Shown here piece after piece: positions 1-9,774 of a stretch of DNA of 42,566 nucleotides; within the stretch, counting starts at the first letter, position 1; each line of letters begins with the position of its first letter. The stretch is taken from the NCBI GenBank assembly GCA_015680685.1, contig MNCI01007880.1, positions 173,264-215,829 on the forward strand. The letters are read 5' to 3'. Below the pieces are notes generated by a model, which did not search any database, was not told the origin of the DNA, and saw only the letters and a list, made by a program, of their open reading frames with translations. A program made the translations under genes and the position numbers. This DNA comes from Gnetum montanum (taxonomy: Eukaryota; Streptophyta; Gnetopsida; Gnetales; Gnetaceae).

Positions 1-1227
1 AAAGGTGAAGAGTGGACGAGGATTAGACGTGTCTTTGGCCACAAGGGAGTCTTGATTATGTGATTGTTTCTTAGTCGGACATGGTCTAGGAGGCGTGCTA
101 GTTTGCTCTAGGAGGCTTTCAGTTTTTACCCCTTGTTCGGGCATTTTAGCTCTAGGTGTTGTGTTTGTTGTTGTGGGTGTTGCTTCAAGAGGCTCCTCTT
201 TCAAGACCTGTGACATGTCCATGTTGTGGTCAGCTTGAAAAGGAGTGTTGTCGCCATGTATAATGACTTGTCCACCTTCGTATGGAAGGTGGATTTCTTG
301 ATGTATCGGTGAGGAAACGGCTCGTTGTTGTGCTAGCCAAGGTCTACCAAGAATCATGTTGAAACTAGGCATCTCTTCTATGACAGTGAACTCCGCGCTG
401 GTGGGGAATTGTTCACCTGCCACAAAGGCTAAGTTGATTGTGCCCTTGATTGTGACACATGATCTGTTGAAGGATTTTAAACACGTGGTTTCTGTTGGCA
501 TGATCTCATCTACCATGCCTAGTTTGTCGATGACGGAGTATAGAACTACATTTGTTGCCGCACCGTCATCAACGTGCACTCTGCGAATAGTACATTTCCC
601 AACACGTACACTAATCGATAATGGAGCTGTTGTTACTTCCCCTCGTTTAGGGTTAAGTTTAACTACATCATCACGAAAGGCTAAGGTGTTTGAACCCAAT
701 CCTTGTGGTGTGTGTTGTGAAATCATTGCACGGATGGATTCCATGTTAGCAGGGATGTTCTCTATAATAGGGATGGATGCTAGTGTTTGTGCTAAGGCTT
801 CACGATGAGCCGATGACGTCATGACCAGGTCGTACAAACTCATGGTTGTGTTCTTTTGTTTGAGCGTTTGTTTCACCTGGGCCAGTGTAGCTACAAAGTC
901 TGTGTTGTCTACCATTGTGTTGGTTGCGTCCATATGGGTTGAGGGCTTGGGCCTAGTTTGTTTGGGATTAGGGGCAAGGCCCCCAGTGTTTAGTTGTTGT
1001 ATATTAGGTGTGTCTTTTGTTTCAGCTGTGGGTATTGTTTGTTGTTCGTTTGTCCTCTTCTGCTACCATTTGATAGGCTTATCCGTGTTGTTGGCAAGGT
1101 TGACTCTTAAGGGAGGGGAGGTTGAGATGTTTCCTACGGTTGGACACTGGGTAGGTGAGAGGCCATCGCGTGGTGGCACCTTTATGACAAATGGTAGTTT
1201 GGGAGGTGTCGTTGTTGTTTGACTAGC
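1..1227 (-). pseudogene. Element A: protease half of gag-pro (runs off the left edge)
   Basis: This is the aspartic protease part of a Ty3/gypsy polyprotein, read on the minus strand in the same frame as the gag to its right (codons start at positions divisible by 3). The active-site region reads HVDDGAATNVV (about 549-578), followed by the conserved ILGRPWLAQQ near 325-355. The usual retropepsin motif is D-S/T-G; here it is D-D-G, and element X has the same, so this looks like a family trait. Upstream is a conserved stretch with LAQVKQTLKQKN and SLYDLVMTSSAHREAL that recurs in X, B and C. A TGA at 1228-1230 and a TAG near 1063 break the frame, so it is a pseudogene. Past the protease the frame continues through a proline-rich tail to base 1. 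Pol, the antisense module and the 3' LTR of A must lie to the left of the window. Confidence 0.85.
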
Positions 1228-1531
1228 TCATTGTGGCACCTTGATAACGAAGGGTTTCTTTGATGTTGTCGTTAGTGCAACATGCCAGTTTAACGTCTTA
1301 GCGAACGTCTGTGGTGGCATTTTGACCACAAAGGGTGTTTTCGATGCTCGGGGTTGCATTGAATCTTGCCAGTTTAACGTCTTAGTGGATGTGTGTGGTG
1401 GTGGTACCTTGACCACAAAAGGTGACGTCGGTGCTCTAGGTGGCACGTTGATGACAATGGGAGGCCCCTTGCTCATGGAGGTGGAGGGGATTGTTGCCTT
1501 GCTGGGAGGAACATGGATCACAAAAGGTTGC
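1171..1531 (-). repeat. Coding repeat: six PFVIKVPP-type units in the gag C-terminus
   Basis: Six spaced copies of a nine-residue motif: QPFVIHVPP, PPIVINVPP, SPFVVKVPP, TPFVVKMPP, KPFVIKVPQ and LPFVIKVPP. Spacers are 15-30 residues rich in T, S and P; two carry KTLNW. The TGA at 1228 falls between copies five and six. Element B has the same series (about 21675-21950), so the repeat predates the insertions. Its role is unknown. Confidence 0.8.
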
Positions 1532-3387
1532 TGCACAGGTTTAGGCTTACTATCTATGCCAATGGAGTTTATGACATAGGGGGAATCATCTGTGCTCGGT
1601 TGATTCAGGGTGTTGATGTTCAGTTGGCCCCGTTCTATCATTGCTTGTAGATCATCCTTTAACGCACGACAGGTGTCGGTATTGTGACTGAACATTTGGT
1701 GGTAGTGACAGAATTGGTCTAGCTTGAAGTGTCGTGGAACTGGGGGCTCATTTGGTGCTGCTAAGGTGGGATTCCTTAGTAGCTCGCAGTACCTATCGTG
1801 TCTTCGGCGGGCCTTTTCTGCTACTTGTTTGTATTGGATTTGCCCAGTTCTAAGGAGTTGCTCTAGGAGTTCTGAAGGTCGTGCAGGTAGAGGTGTGTAC
1901 TTAGAGCGATCTTTGCGCTGAAAGTTGGGCCTTGGGGTGGCCCCTGTTGTTGTAGGCGGGTTGGTACTGGTGTTAGTTGTTTTTGTGCTTGCGGCCACAG
2001 TTTCCGTTGTTGCCTTTTGTTTGGCAACGTGTTGGTTCTTGTAAGCCACATAGGCGGGGTCATTGCTGGCTTGTGCAGCTTGTTCAATGTTCTTGATCTG
2101 TGTGAATGCTTGGCTCAACGTTTGAGCGCTTAGGTAGTACAGTTTTGACTTAATGAAGTCATTCACGGCTCCCTTCAGAATTGTAAGCAAATACTTTTCA
2201 GGGATGGGCTCATGAAGTTCGTTAAGGGCTGCACTCCATCGTTGGATGAACTTTTGCACAGGCTCAAGTGGTGCTTGTTTCACTTGTATCAGACTGTCTA
2301 GTGTGGCTTCAGGCTTGAGGTTGTACTTAAACCGGGTAACGAACTGATGTAACAGATCCTCCAGAGAGGATATGGAGTTACGAGGCAAGGCTCGGTACCA
2401 GTCTAAGGCTACGCTTGTTAAGGACATAGCGAACACTCGCAAGATTGCGTGGGGCCAAGCTTGAAGCAATAGAGTTTCTGATCGAAATGTAACTAAGTGA
2501 GCATTTGGATCTCCCTCCCCATTGTACTTGGTTAACTGGGGCAATGCGATTCCCTTGGGTAAAGCTAATGGTGGCACTGAAGAGCTAATTGGATCGTCGC
2601 GATAGAAATCTAGTACTTTAACTTGTTCAGTGTTGTCAGCTTTGAGTTGCTTTATCTCATCCGCTAATGCTTGCATCATCTGTTTTGCTTCTGCCCACTC
2701 TTGAGCGGTAGGCAGATTAGTTGGTTGGGGAGGTTGTTGGGTCGTCATTTGTTGCTGTGGAGCGATGTTCAGAGTTGCGGTTGTGGGGTGTGGCACATTG
2801 AAGTGAGTGGGTTGTTGAATAAGGGGTATGACCCCTTGCCTAGCCACAAACTATGAAGTGATGCCCTAGATGTGCGGGACTGATGTAGTGAAAGTGGTCC
2901 CATGCGTTTGCATGTGTGGTATGTACTGGGTGGAGATGGGGGTGGGTAATCTCTGTTGGGGTATTGGTGCTTGTGTGCTCATTGACACTTGGTGAGTGGT
3001 CGTCTGTCCCATGTGAGGATGGAGTGCTGGGTTCACGTAGGCATGGGGATTGAGGGTGTGGTATAAATCCTCAGGTTCAGATTGTGCCTCGAAGTCATCT
3101 ACTTCATGTTGATTTTAGGGCTCCTCATTGGGTCGTCGTGAGTTTTGGCTCCTTCCCAGAAGGAGCTGGGAGACGAGTTTATGCTGAGGTTCAGAAAGGG
3201 GGATGGTGTCATATACAGAGGGGACGAATTCGTGACCTCCCATGTATATGTGCTCGAAGTTTCATTTTGCCTCTTGTTCTATGGTGTCAAGAGGAAGGTT
3301 GGTCTGAATCTTCACACAGATGTAGTTATACTGTTCTTGTGTGGGGACTATGAAGGCGCATGCATTAGAGGTCGGGGATGACTCCAT
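1228..3387 (-). pseudogene. Element A: gag polyprotein (decayed N-terminus, long open C-terminus)
   Basis: Gag of a plant Ty3/gypsy element. The start is placed at the ATG at 3387 (MESSPTSNA) because element B has a matching MESS start in the same context. TGA at 3262-3264 and two more stops interrupt the N-terminal third; from about 2847 the frame is open to 1228 (539 codons). The retrotransposon gag core is clear: LPQLTKYNGEGDPNAHLVTF, then ALDWYRALP, SSLEDLLHQFVTRFK and VKQAPLEPVQKFIQRW. A single zinc-knuckle-like motif reads FCHYHQMFSHNTDTCRALK, in the arrangement C-x2-H-x4-H-x4-C. The C-terminal 120 residues hold six copies of a short PFVIKVPP-type repeat. Gag and protease share one frame, so protease is probably made by read-through of one long ORF rather than by frameshifting. 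The same protein is recognisable in B and, more eroded, in C. Confidence 0.88.
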
Positions 3388-4025
3388 GATGATGTGTGAT
3401 GGGGTAACGTATAACAAGTGCCGAGTGTGTTTCAGGCTAAGTGTGCAGAGTGTTCGGTGTGTGAACACTGAGAATTTTTCTAAGTGTCCTGCATATACAA
3501 TGTAAACAAGAGAAAATTTGGCTAAGTATAAAATTATGAACCATATTCGTATGCAGATGGCGATCTCGGGTAAGAGGAAGTCACCTTGGAATTGTTATGT
3601 TGTGTGTATTGTATGCCTTAGACAAGGTGATCCATGTTGGTGCGAATTGCAGTGAATTCGGCTTTGAAACGGGCTCGTTTTGGGTGTTTTTGTTGAAAAC
3701 ACACTGTAGCGGTACTGTAGTAGTACTGTAGCAGCGTAAACACTGTAGCGTATACGCCCGAACACTGTAGCTAGCGTAAAAGCACTGTAGCAAGCGTAAA
3801 AACATTGTAGCAGTGTAGACGCTAGGAATTTGAAACAAAGTTAGCGTAGACGCTGGGGTTTAGTTTGGCAGCGTAGATGCTGTAGTCTGTTAGTAGCGTA
3901 GACGCTGGGGTTTCAGTTCGGCAGCGTAGACGCTGTAGTCTGTTAGCAGCGTAGACGCTGGGGTTTCAGTTTGGTAGCGTAGACGCTGTAGTCTATTAGC
4001 AGCGTAGATGCTGGGATTTCAGTTT
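3388..4025 (-). other. Element A: untranslated leader between PBS and gag
   Basis: The leader is read right to left. Next to the PBS lie 3.5 copies of a 52-53 bp direct repeat (3842-4027). Then come CACTGTAGC/GCGTA motifs (about 3700-3815), then about 300 bp of unique sequence up to the gag ATG. Small ORFs here on either strand are translations of repeats and have no protein-like features. Confidence 0.7.
3695..3815. repeat. CACTGTAGC / GCGTA motif cluster in the leader of A
   Basis: About six CACTGTAGC-like motifs alternate with GCGTAAA or GCGTATACG. The same vocabulary recurs in A's LTR (4786-5040) and, in reverse orientation, in the leader of element B (19015-19700). That matches the opposite orientation of the two elements. 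Confidence 0.75.
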
Positions 4026-4027
4026 GG
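3842..4027. repeat. 53-bp direct repeat, 3.5 copies, abutting the PBS
   Basis: Units begin at about 3842, 3894, 3947 and 4000. Each holds two AGCGTAGACGCT motifs (arms AGCGT and ACGCT), one followed by GGGGTTTCAG and the other by GTAGTCTGTTAG. The fourth, partial unit runs directly into the primer-binding site. Units are nearly identical, so the expansion is recent compared with the decay of gag. Confidence 0.88.
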
Positions 4028-4044
4028 CCCTCCTTCTAGCGCCA
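4026..4044 (-). promoter_or_regulatory. Element A: primer-binding site
   Basis: Reading the minus strand, TGGCGCTAGAAGGAGGG begins five bases after the LTR end. It starts with TGG (complement of the tRNA CCA end) and sits where a PBS should be. Element B has TGGTGCTAGAAGGAGAG in the same place. I did not identify the tRNA. Confidence 0.8.
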
Positions 4045-4505
4045 AAAACTGTACTGACCGAAATCGTCGGTGCAAGGCTGGAACGTTACGAGCACCGAAA
4101 GATCTACGGACAAGCACAGTTGACCCTGCCTCCGCTTGAGGGCAAGCTGGAACGGACGAAGGCAGAGTGCCTTGAATGGTCCGCACGCGGATCAAACAAG
4201 GACTTCCCCAGCATTTGCCGCTACAACACGTTGGGTTATACATAAGCAATGCACGTTAAATGTAAACCGTAAACAAGCACGATAATGTAAATGAGCCTGT
4301 AAACGTAAACTGAAAAACGAAGAAAACTGCAATAAATCTGAGCAAAATGTAAACTGTTTTATATTGAGAATTGATTAGAAAGTGCACCGGTCCAAACGCA
4401 GTTGTGGCTTTGACACAAGGCGGATGACAGGCCCCGGCAGCGTAATTGCTCTGGGTCTCTTCTGTTAGAAATTTTGTCCCCCCTTGAATTTATGGAAAAC
4501 TGGGC

Positions 4506-4513
4506 TATTTATA
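4506..4513 (-). promoter_or_regulatory. TATA box of the A LTR
   Basis: TATAAATA on the minus strand inside CTATAAATAGCCC, about 760 bp into the LTR and just after the repeat array. This is the expected place for the U3 promoter. Transcription would run leftward into gag. The X LTR has TATAAAAA in the equivalent place. Confidence 0.65.
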
Positions 4514-4545
4514 GGGGTAGGGTTACTGGGAAAATCGGACTGGGA

Positions 4546-4785
4546 GACACGTGGGTGTATACGCTAGGCGTATACAATTTAGAAACATGGTATACGCTGG
4601 GCGTATACGCTACATCAGGCCAGCGTATACGCTGGGCATATACGCTGGACTTGCTGAGCGTGTGAACTTGGGTGGACGCTGGGTGTAGATGCTGGGCGTA
4701 TACGCTGATGGATGCTGGTGTATACGCTGGGCGTAGATGCTGGGCATATATGCTGATGGATGCTGGCGTATACGCTGGGCGTATA
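4546..4785. repeat. GCGTATACGC near-palindrome array in the A LTR (U3)
   Basis: About a dozen copies of AGCGTATACGCT or near variants (GCGTATACGC is a perfect palindrome), spaced about 12-25 bp and often joined by TGGG. Because the motif is self-complementary the array reads alike on both strands. It lies just upstream of the LTR TATA box, where enhancer-type elements usually sit. Confidence 0.85.
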
Positions 4786-5045
4786 CGCTGAAACACTGTA
4801 GCACTTACGCTGAAACACTGTAGCATTTACGCTGAAAACACTGTAGCATTTACGCTGGAACACTGTAGCATTTACGCCGAAGCACTGTAGCAGTTACGCC
4901 GGAGCACTGTAGCATTTACGCCGAGGCACTGTAGCATTTACGCTGGAGCACTGTAGCATTTACGCTGGAGCACTGTAGCAGTTACGCCGGAACACTGTAG
5001 CATTTACGCCGGAGCACTGTAGCAGTTACGCTGGGGCGTACACGC
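4786..5045. repeat. 22-bp tandem array, CACTGTAGCATTTACGCTGGA type, in the A LTR
   Basis: About eleven tandem units of 21-22 bp, each CACTGTAGC + AT/AG + TTACGC + CTGGA or CCGGA. Variation between units is 1-3 bases. Directly next to the palindromic array, in U3. Confidence 0.87.
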
Positions 5046-5270
5046 TGGGCGTATAGGAATGGAAGATCATCGTTTGGAGCCCAAAATTCGATTTTCAAGT
5101 GTCGAAGAGCTGCTGGGAACCTTGGGGAAGGTTTTGGGGGGTCTGGAAACTCAATTCTGGCATGTTTTTGATGAGTTTTTGAGGCTTTTAAGCTTGGTCA
5201 TGCTAAGGACCAACATGACTTAGCTTAATTTCTGTCTTTGAGTGTTAGCCAAAATTTTTGTGGTGTTTCA

Positions 5271-6384
5271 ACACCCAAATCAACAATTCCAAAAAAAATG
5301 ATAAACCAATGATGCACGAAATAAAAATGTTGGGCCTAATGGACCAAGTCACTGTCAATAAACATGCGCCCAACAGTAGAGATCTAGCAACAGCCCTAAC
5401 ACAGGTCACACAAGCGCTCAAGCAAAAGAATACTTCACTAAGCTTATATGACCTAGTTTTAACATCCCAAACACATTGTGAAGCTTTGGTGTGCATGTTA
5501 ACATCTATCCCAGTGAGCGAGGACTTGCCTCCAAACGAACCATCAATTCATGCGGTGATGTACTCACCCCAAGGATCAACTTCCAAGCCACTAAGTTTCC
5601 ACAATAACAACATTAAGTTGGATGAGAAAACGAGAGAAATAACAACATCCCCTATGTTTATAACAATAAGAGTAAACCAATTCAAGATACATAGGGTCCA
5701 TGTGGACGACGGTGCTGCCACAAATGTAGTCCCATATCACATCATCGAACAACTGGGGCTCACAGAGCTGATCAGACCAACCACCACCACATGCTTAAAA
5801 TCATTCAGTGGGTCACGTGTAATAGTTAAAGGCACCGTGACCTTAGACTTCATAGTAGGGGATCAATTCCCCACATCCGCCAACTTCGTAGTAATCGATG
5901 AAATGCCAGGATTCAACCTAATATTAGGAAGGCCCTAGTTAGCCCAACTGAAAGCTGTCTCATCCCCTATACACCAAGAGATTCATCTGCCTTATGAAGG
6001 TGGTGAAATCATCATACACGAGGAGGCCACTACACCCATTATCTCATCGTACATAGACACAAATCAAGGCTCAGAGGTTAAGCTCTAAGAGCCTAGACAA
6101 CGTGACATAAATGAACAACAACTGGTAGGAGGTAATCCATTAAACATAAAAGAAAACCCACCCAAAACAAAAATACCCAAGCCAGTCATTGCACATACGC
6201 AACCTCACCTAGAAACCACAATTGACACAGAAACCGTGATACATGTAGAAGCGAAAGAAAATACTAACGCAGAAACAATTCCATCAAACGTCCCTTGGGC
6301 TGAATTACCATTCAATGTGATCAATGAAGTGGACACTAAATATAGAATTATACCCGCTAACTCTACTCCCAATGTTAAAATGTG
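5271..6384 (+). pseudogene. Element X: protease end of gag-pro, cut on the left by element A
   Basis: The reading frame is open from the junction with the A LTR to a TAG at 5936-5938, then continues in frame past stops to about 6384. It matches A's protease half: ATALTQVTQALKQKN, SLYDLVLTSQTHCEAL, HRVHVDDGAATNVV and FNLILGRP. The first TAG replaces the tryptophan of the GRPW motif, consistent with TGG to TAG. After the protease come VSSPIHQEIHLPYEGGE and a low-complexity tail. All gag upstream of this point is missing; it should lie to the left of element A, outside the window. The active-site triplet is again D-D-G. Confidence 0.87.
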
Positions 6385-6394
6385 AAAAGTCAAA

Positions 6395-6660
6395 AAATTA
6401 TTAAACCGATAAATAACAAACTACAACGGTCTGAAATGACGTTAAACTACAACTAGTTCGGGACAATGTTAAACTATCATGTCCACAACGACATAAAACT
6501 AGCCATGATCAGAAATGGTAGGTCAACCGAGAAATCCACCCGCATCATTCGAAACATCCCTTGCTTACACTAGGGCTCGAAATGGCCTTAAACTACGCAT
6601 ATGACCCGAAATGGCCACAAACTAGTGCGAATCTGGCCCGAAATGGCCTTAAACTAGATC
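6395..6660 (+). repeat. Type-1 minisatellite (GGCCTTAAACTA), left copy in X
   Basis: Degenerate 29-32 bp units with core GAAATGGCCTTAAACTA. The last three (6570-6655) are the clearest; earlier ones keep only TTAAACTA or ATAAAACTA. Equivalent arrays lie at 12135-12290 (X, right copy), 23188-23265 (B) and 36938-37100 (C), always just after protease or just before pol. Confidence 0.8.
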
Positions 6661-6973
6661 ATCCACTTATACTTTTTTTCCTCTGCAATTCTGGCTCACT
6701 GTTTGAATTTACGCTTGCCATGTTGTTAACAACAATTTTTGCGATTATCTTTCATCTATCATTATACTCTGACTTATAATTACATCCGCGCATTACAGTT
6801 AAACCATAAAAACAATCCAAAACATTTTACATTGCCATGTCATGTTTGCAATTAAACACAAAAAAAAAATTATACATGAAATGATGTACAAGTACATGAG
6901 TTAACTGGTTTCATTCATCTCAATTTATAATTCCCGTATAAATTTAAGTCAAAATAATTTCACAACAAAAAAA
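6661..6973. other. AT-rich spacer
   Basis: No coding signal on either strand. It lies downstream of the antisense gene's stop (6974-6976), so it would hold that gene's 3' untranslated region. Confidence 0.5.
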
Positions 6974-7952
6974 CTAATCATCTGGGATGGGAGGATCATC
7001 CCCTTTGGACCTGCTAGCATCATGGGCCCCCGTTCCACTGGGCCACCTTCGTAGACATCGTCATCGCCTTGATCCTATAAAATGCAAAGGGAGCAATCAA
7101 GATAAAGAAAAAATACAAAACTTCTAAAAATTATGAAATGAATGAATTTCATACTAACGAAGCTTACCACAGGGGATCCCCCTAAGCCGAATTCCAGTCG
7201 GCGAAGGATTTCCTCTTCTGAGACACTGATCCAGTCGATCCCATCGAGGCCTAGGTCGACATCTGCCAAGGCCTTCCCCTTGTCAATGGCTGACTAGGTA
7301 GGATGCTTTAAAGGGAATTCACCCACCAACACCTCCCTAGAAGTAGTTGTAATCACCCTTGTAGGTGATTCCATCTCAACAGTTATGTTTTGAGCAAAAG
7401 TATCAAATGCAGAGCGCAGACCCAGACCTTCCACAAACATCTCAAGCTGACACTTTTCAATAGGCACCTCTTTCAATGATTTCTTATAATGATTCTTTTG
7501 GTTCTTTTCATCCTGACCCCATTTGCATACCTTGGAAGCGAAAGCTTTCCAATCTTGGCACTTGAGGTTTAGCAAATCCATCTAGGCCTTACGCTCTGCT
7601 AGTCTCCATGTCAGTGATGCATGGCGATTAAGTAGATTCCAATATCTGGTGTACGTGACCTCGAAAGTCTGCCAAGAGTGATCACCACTTAGTTTAGTAG
7701 AGGTGAACTCATACTGAGCCTTGAGATCGTCACGCTCAACTGACAACTCAGAAACCTCCTTCTCCTTTATCTGAATTTGTAACCACAACTATTTGATAGA
7801 ACGCCTACAGGTCCACAGTGATTTGGCATTGTGAACAAGACCTTCTGCCACTTCATCATAAACTGGCCTTGGCACCTACTCAACTTCTGGGGATAGTGTG
7901 GGCAAACTCTCTATGCTAACTATCTTGGAAGGATCCCACCTTAGTTTAGCAC
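6974..7952 (-). pseudogene. Antisense gene, exons F-G: possible coiled-coil C-terminus
   Basis: Exon F (7168-7952) reads VYDEVAEGLVHNAKSLWTC, IQIKEKEVSELSVERDDLKA, FASKVCKWGQDEKNQKNHYK and ILRRLEFGLGGSPV. Three TAG and one more stop interrupt it. The heptad-like IKEKEVSELSVERDDL stretch suggests a short coiled coil. Exon G ends in KGDDPPIPDD then TAG at 6974-6976; C ends in a similar acidic, proline-bearing tail (DDDPLLPSLDAH). In X the first half of exon G is open in one frame and the second half in another, so a frameshift lies inside it. Confidence 0.55.
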
Positions 7953-8037
7953 CTATGCACATGAAAAGAACAAACGCTAAAATGACAAAAACAGGGTGTG
8001 AAACTCTAAAATTGCAAACAACTTGAAACATATATAC

Positions 8038-8548
8038 CTATCTCAGGGTGGACCTCTTGAATTCATTCAACAACTTCCTCAACGATACCAGCCATAAAAT
8101 CCATTTTACTTGGCATCTCTATCGAAGTAAATGGCCCACAAGTATGAGACGGACTAACCTCCATGGTTCTTTTAGGGGGAACCATTTTCATGGGCACGTC
8201 CAATCGCATTGTTCTGGTCTCACTACCTTCGTCTGGAAGTGATAAAAAAATAAAAGTAAGACATCATAAAACAAAAACTCACAAAATAAAATGAATGAAA
8301 AAATACCGTGTTCTCAGTCCCCTTTTGGGGGTCACCAAGGTCTAACCTTCCCTTGAGGAAGCTACTGAACATTTCATCGACACCACTCTGGTCATCCACT
8401 AGTTCGGTCTCTGTGGTGTCTTTTCGTAGCTCCATTTTTTCCATCTGATCCTTCTTAGCCTCCTCCTCATCAGTTAATAACTCCATTGTAGTTTCCTCCT
8501 CTTCAATAATAGTCTCTAATTCCTGCCTTCTCACTTCTCGAGTTAGGT
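8038..8548 (-). pseudogene. Antisense gene, exons D-E: acidic linker segment
   Basis: Exon D (8307-8548) is highly acidic: LETIIEEEETTMELL, DEEEAKKDQMEKMELR. It is bounded by acceptor CCTTCAG and donor GGTATTT. Exon E (8038-8232) reads SETRTMRLDVPMKMVPPKRT and ends near VEEVVE, stop, IQEVHPEI. The D-E join is out of frame with the most protein-like reading of E, so either the donor is misplaced or there is an indel. No known domain was recognised. Confidence 0.5.
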
Positions 8549-8638
8549 CTGAAGGTATCAATGGCACATAAGCAGTCAAAGTAAAAATTGTGAATAAGAC
8601 GAAAACCATAAAGTAACAAGCATACTAAGTTTACTTAC

Positions 8639-9693
8639 CTCAAGTAGGCATCTTGAACCGTATATGCTTAACCTGTGGCTCGTCCACATTTGAGGCCTCC
8701 TCGGTTGAACGTTCACGCTTTGTCAGCTTTGACTTGGCCTTGCCAATGGTTTCTTTGATGACCCGTTCTGCTCTTTTTGTAGTATAAGGCACATCATTTG
8801 GTTCCAACCCTACACTATCACGTGTGTGGATTGATGTACCAGATGATCCCCTTGTCATGATAGATATGGATTCATCAATTCCCTCAGGTGCATCCTGGGA
8901 CTTGGCTGTTTCAAACAAATGGTTGATTAACGGGCAAGATAATTGACCTCGATCCCGTAGAACATACTTATTGTCTGCACAAACCACTAGAAATTCAGCT
9001 AAGCAGCGAAGATAACCAGCAAAGAAGACAAAGGTGAAGTGGAACTATGCCTCGACATTTGAGCACAATTGCACTATCTCCTTATGCAGGCCCAACAACA
9101 AAAATTGGGCCTAGTTATAACACATGTCAATTTCTAGGACGGTTTGCATAATACGTATAGCTTCGACCCCAAGACTTCACACTTGGGAAAAGGATTTAGG
9201 GAATACCCGTGCCCTAAACAAGGGATATAGTTCATTGACTTCTTCAACCTTTGAGTTTCCCTGAATAGGGAATCCCTTGGCACCCTTGGTAAAGCCCAAC
9301 CAGTCCTCTAATTCACGAACCGTATGGAGCTCTTTATGAGCCCTGTCTAAAACTACATTTATACCATCTGCTGGTATACCAAACAGGTTCGAAAAGAATT
9401 TAGGTGACAAATGGAAAACTATATTAACACCCTTAATCCTAGTGCTGTAGTAAGAGACAGACTCGTTGAAGGAATCTACAATCCCGATCATTTCTTCTAT
9501 TGACACATCAGGGCTTAAGGTCGTGAAGAGCTCCATAAGGCCGACATCGTCTAAACAATGAATGATGGATGGTGGGGCATGGGTCCACAACCATTTTTGA
9601 GCCTTACTGATCTCCCCAAACTTCATGGAGAGAGTACTCTCAGTTAGTCTGGTTACGACAAGGTCTCCGCCGGGAGGGACATCAATTGTAGAT
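8639..9693 (-). pseudogene. Antisense gene, exon C: large unidentified domain
   Basis: About 350 codons in one frame, interrupted by stops near 9177, 9115 and 9045 and at 8640-8642. It begins around VPPGGDLVVTRLTES and MKFGEISKAQKWLW and includes VNIVFHLSPKFFSNLFGIPADG and VNELYPLFRARVFPKSFSQ. The counterpart in C has PISEATFCNLFGVPNDGM and AREAYPLFRSYAFSKFLSQ, so the domain is conserved as protein. The pattern of a hydrophobic strand followed by LFGIP and then an acidic residue recalls plant-transposon-associated helical domains, but I cannot name the family. The second half has a basic stretch (KAKSKLTKRERS). The acceptor before this exon is not clear in X; in C it is TTGCAG at 41290. Confidence 0.6.
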
Positions 9694-9774
9694 ACAATTC
9701 AAACTCATCATATCAGTATAACCCCTAGCAATTGAACAAACACGTTAACACATCTAGAAAATACTGTCATTTAC

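Larger units (their letters stand above)
4050..5270 (-). mobile_element. Element A: 5' LTR (1221 bp)
   Basis: On the minus strand the LTR opens with TGAAACACCACAAAA at 5270 and closes with CAGTACA at 4050. The same opening is at 17045 (X 3' LTR) and 24920 (B 3' LTR); the same closing block, CCGACGATTTCGG-like then CAGTACA, precedes the PBS of B. In order it contains a terminal block shared with X, the palindromic and CACTGTAGC arrays, a TATA box (4506-4513), a shared block near 4381-4440 (GTGTCAAAGCCACAACT, GGACCGGTGCA) and the U5 end. It has inserted into gag-pro of element X. The first five X bases at this edge, ACACC (5271-5275), should be duplicated at A's left end, outside the window. 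Confidence 0.9.

Noticed and set aside
356-1222. Two long plus-strand ORFs at 356-808 and 821-1222
   Set aside because: They lie opposite the protease and gag C-terminus of element A, have no recognisable motif, and the minus-strand frame matches X, B and C.
4509-4863. Overlapping ORFs encoding YTPSVYA-like repeats
   Set aside because: They are translations of the GCGTATACGC arrays, open in several frames at once. Similar ORFs occur at 17201-17919. No sign of a protein.
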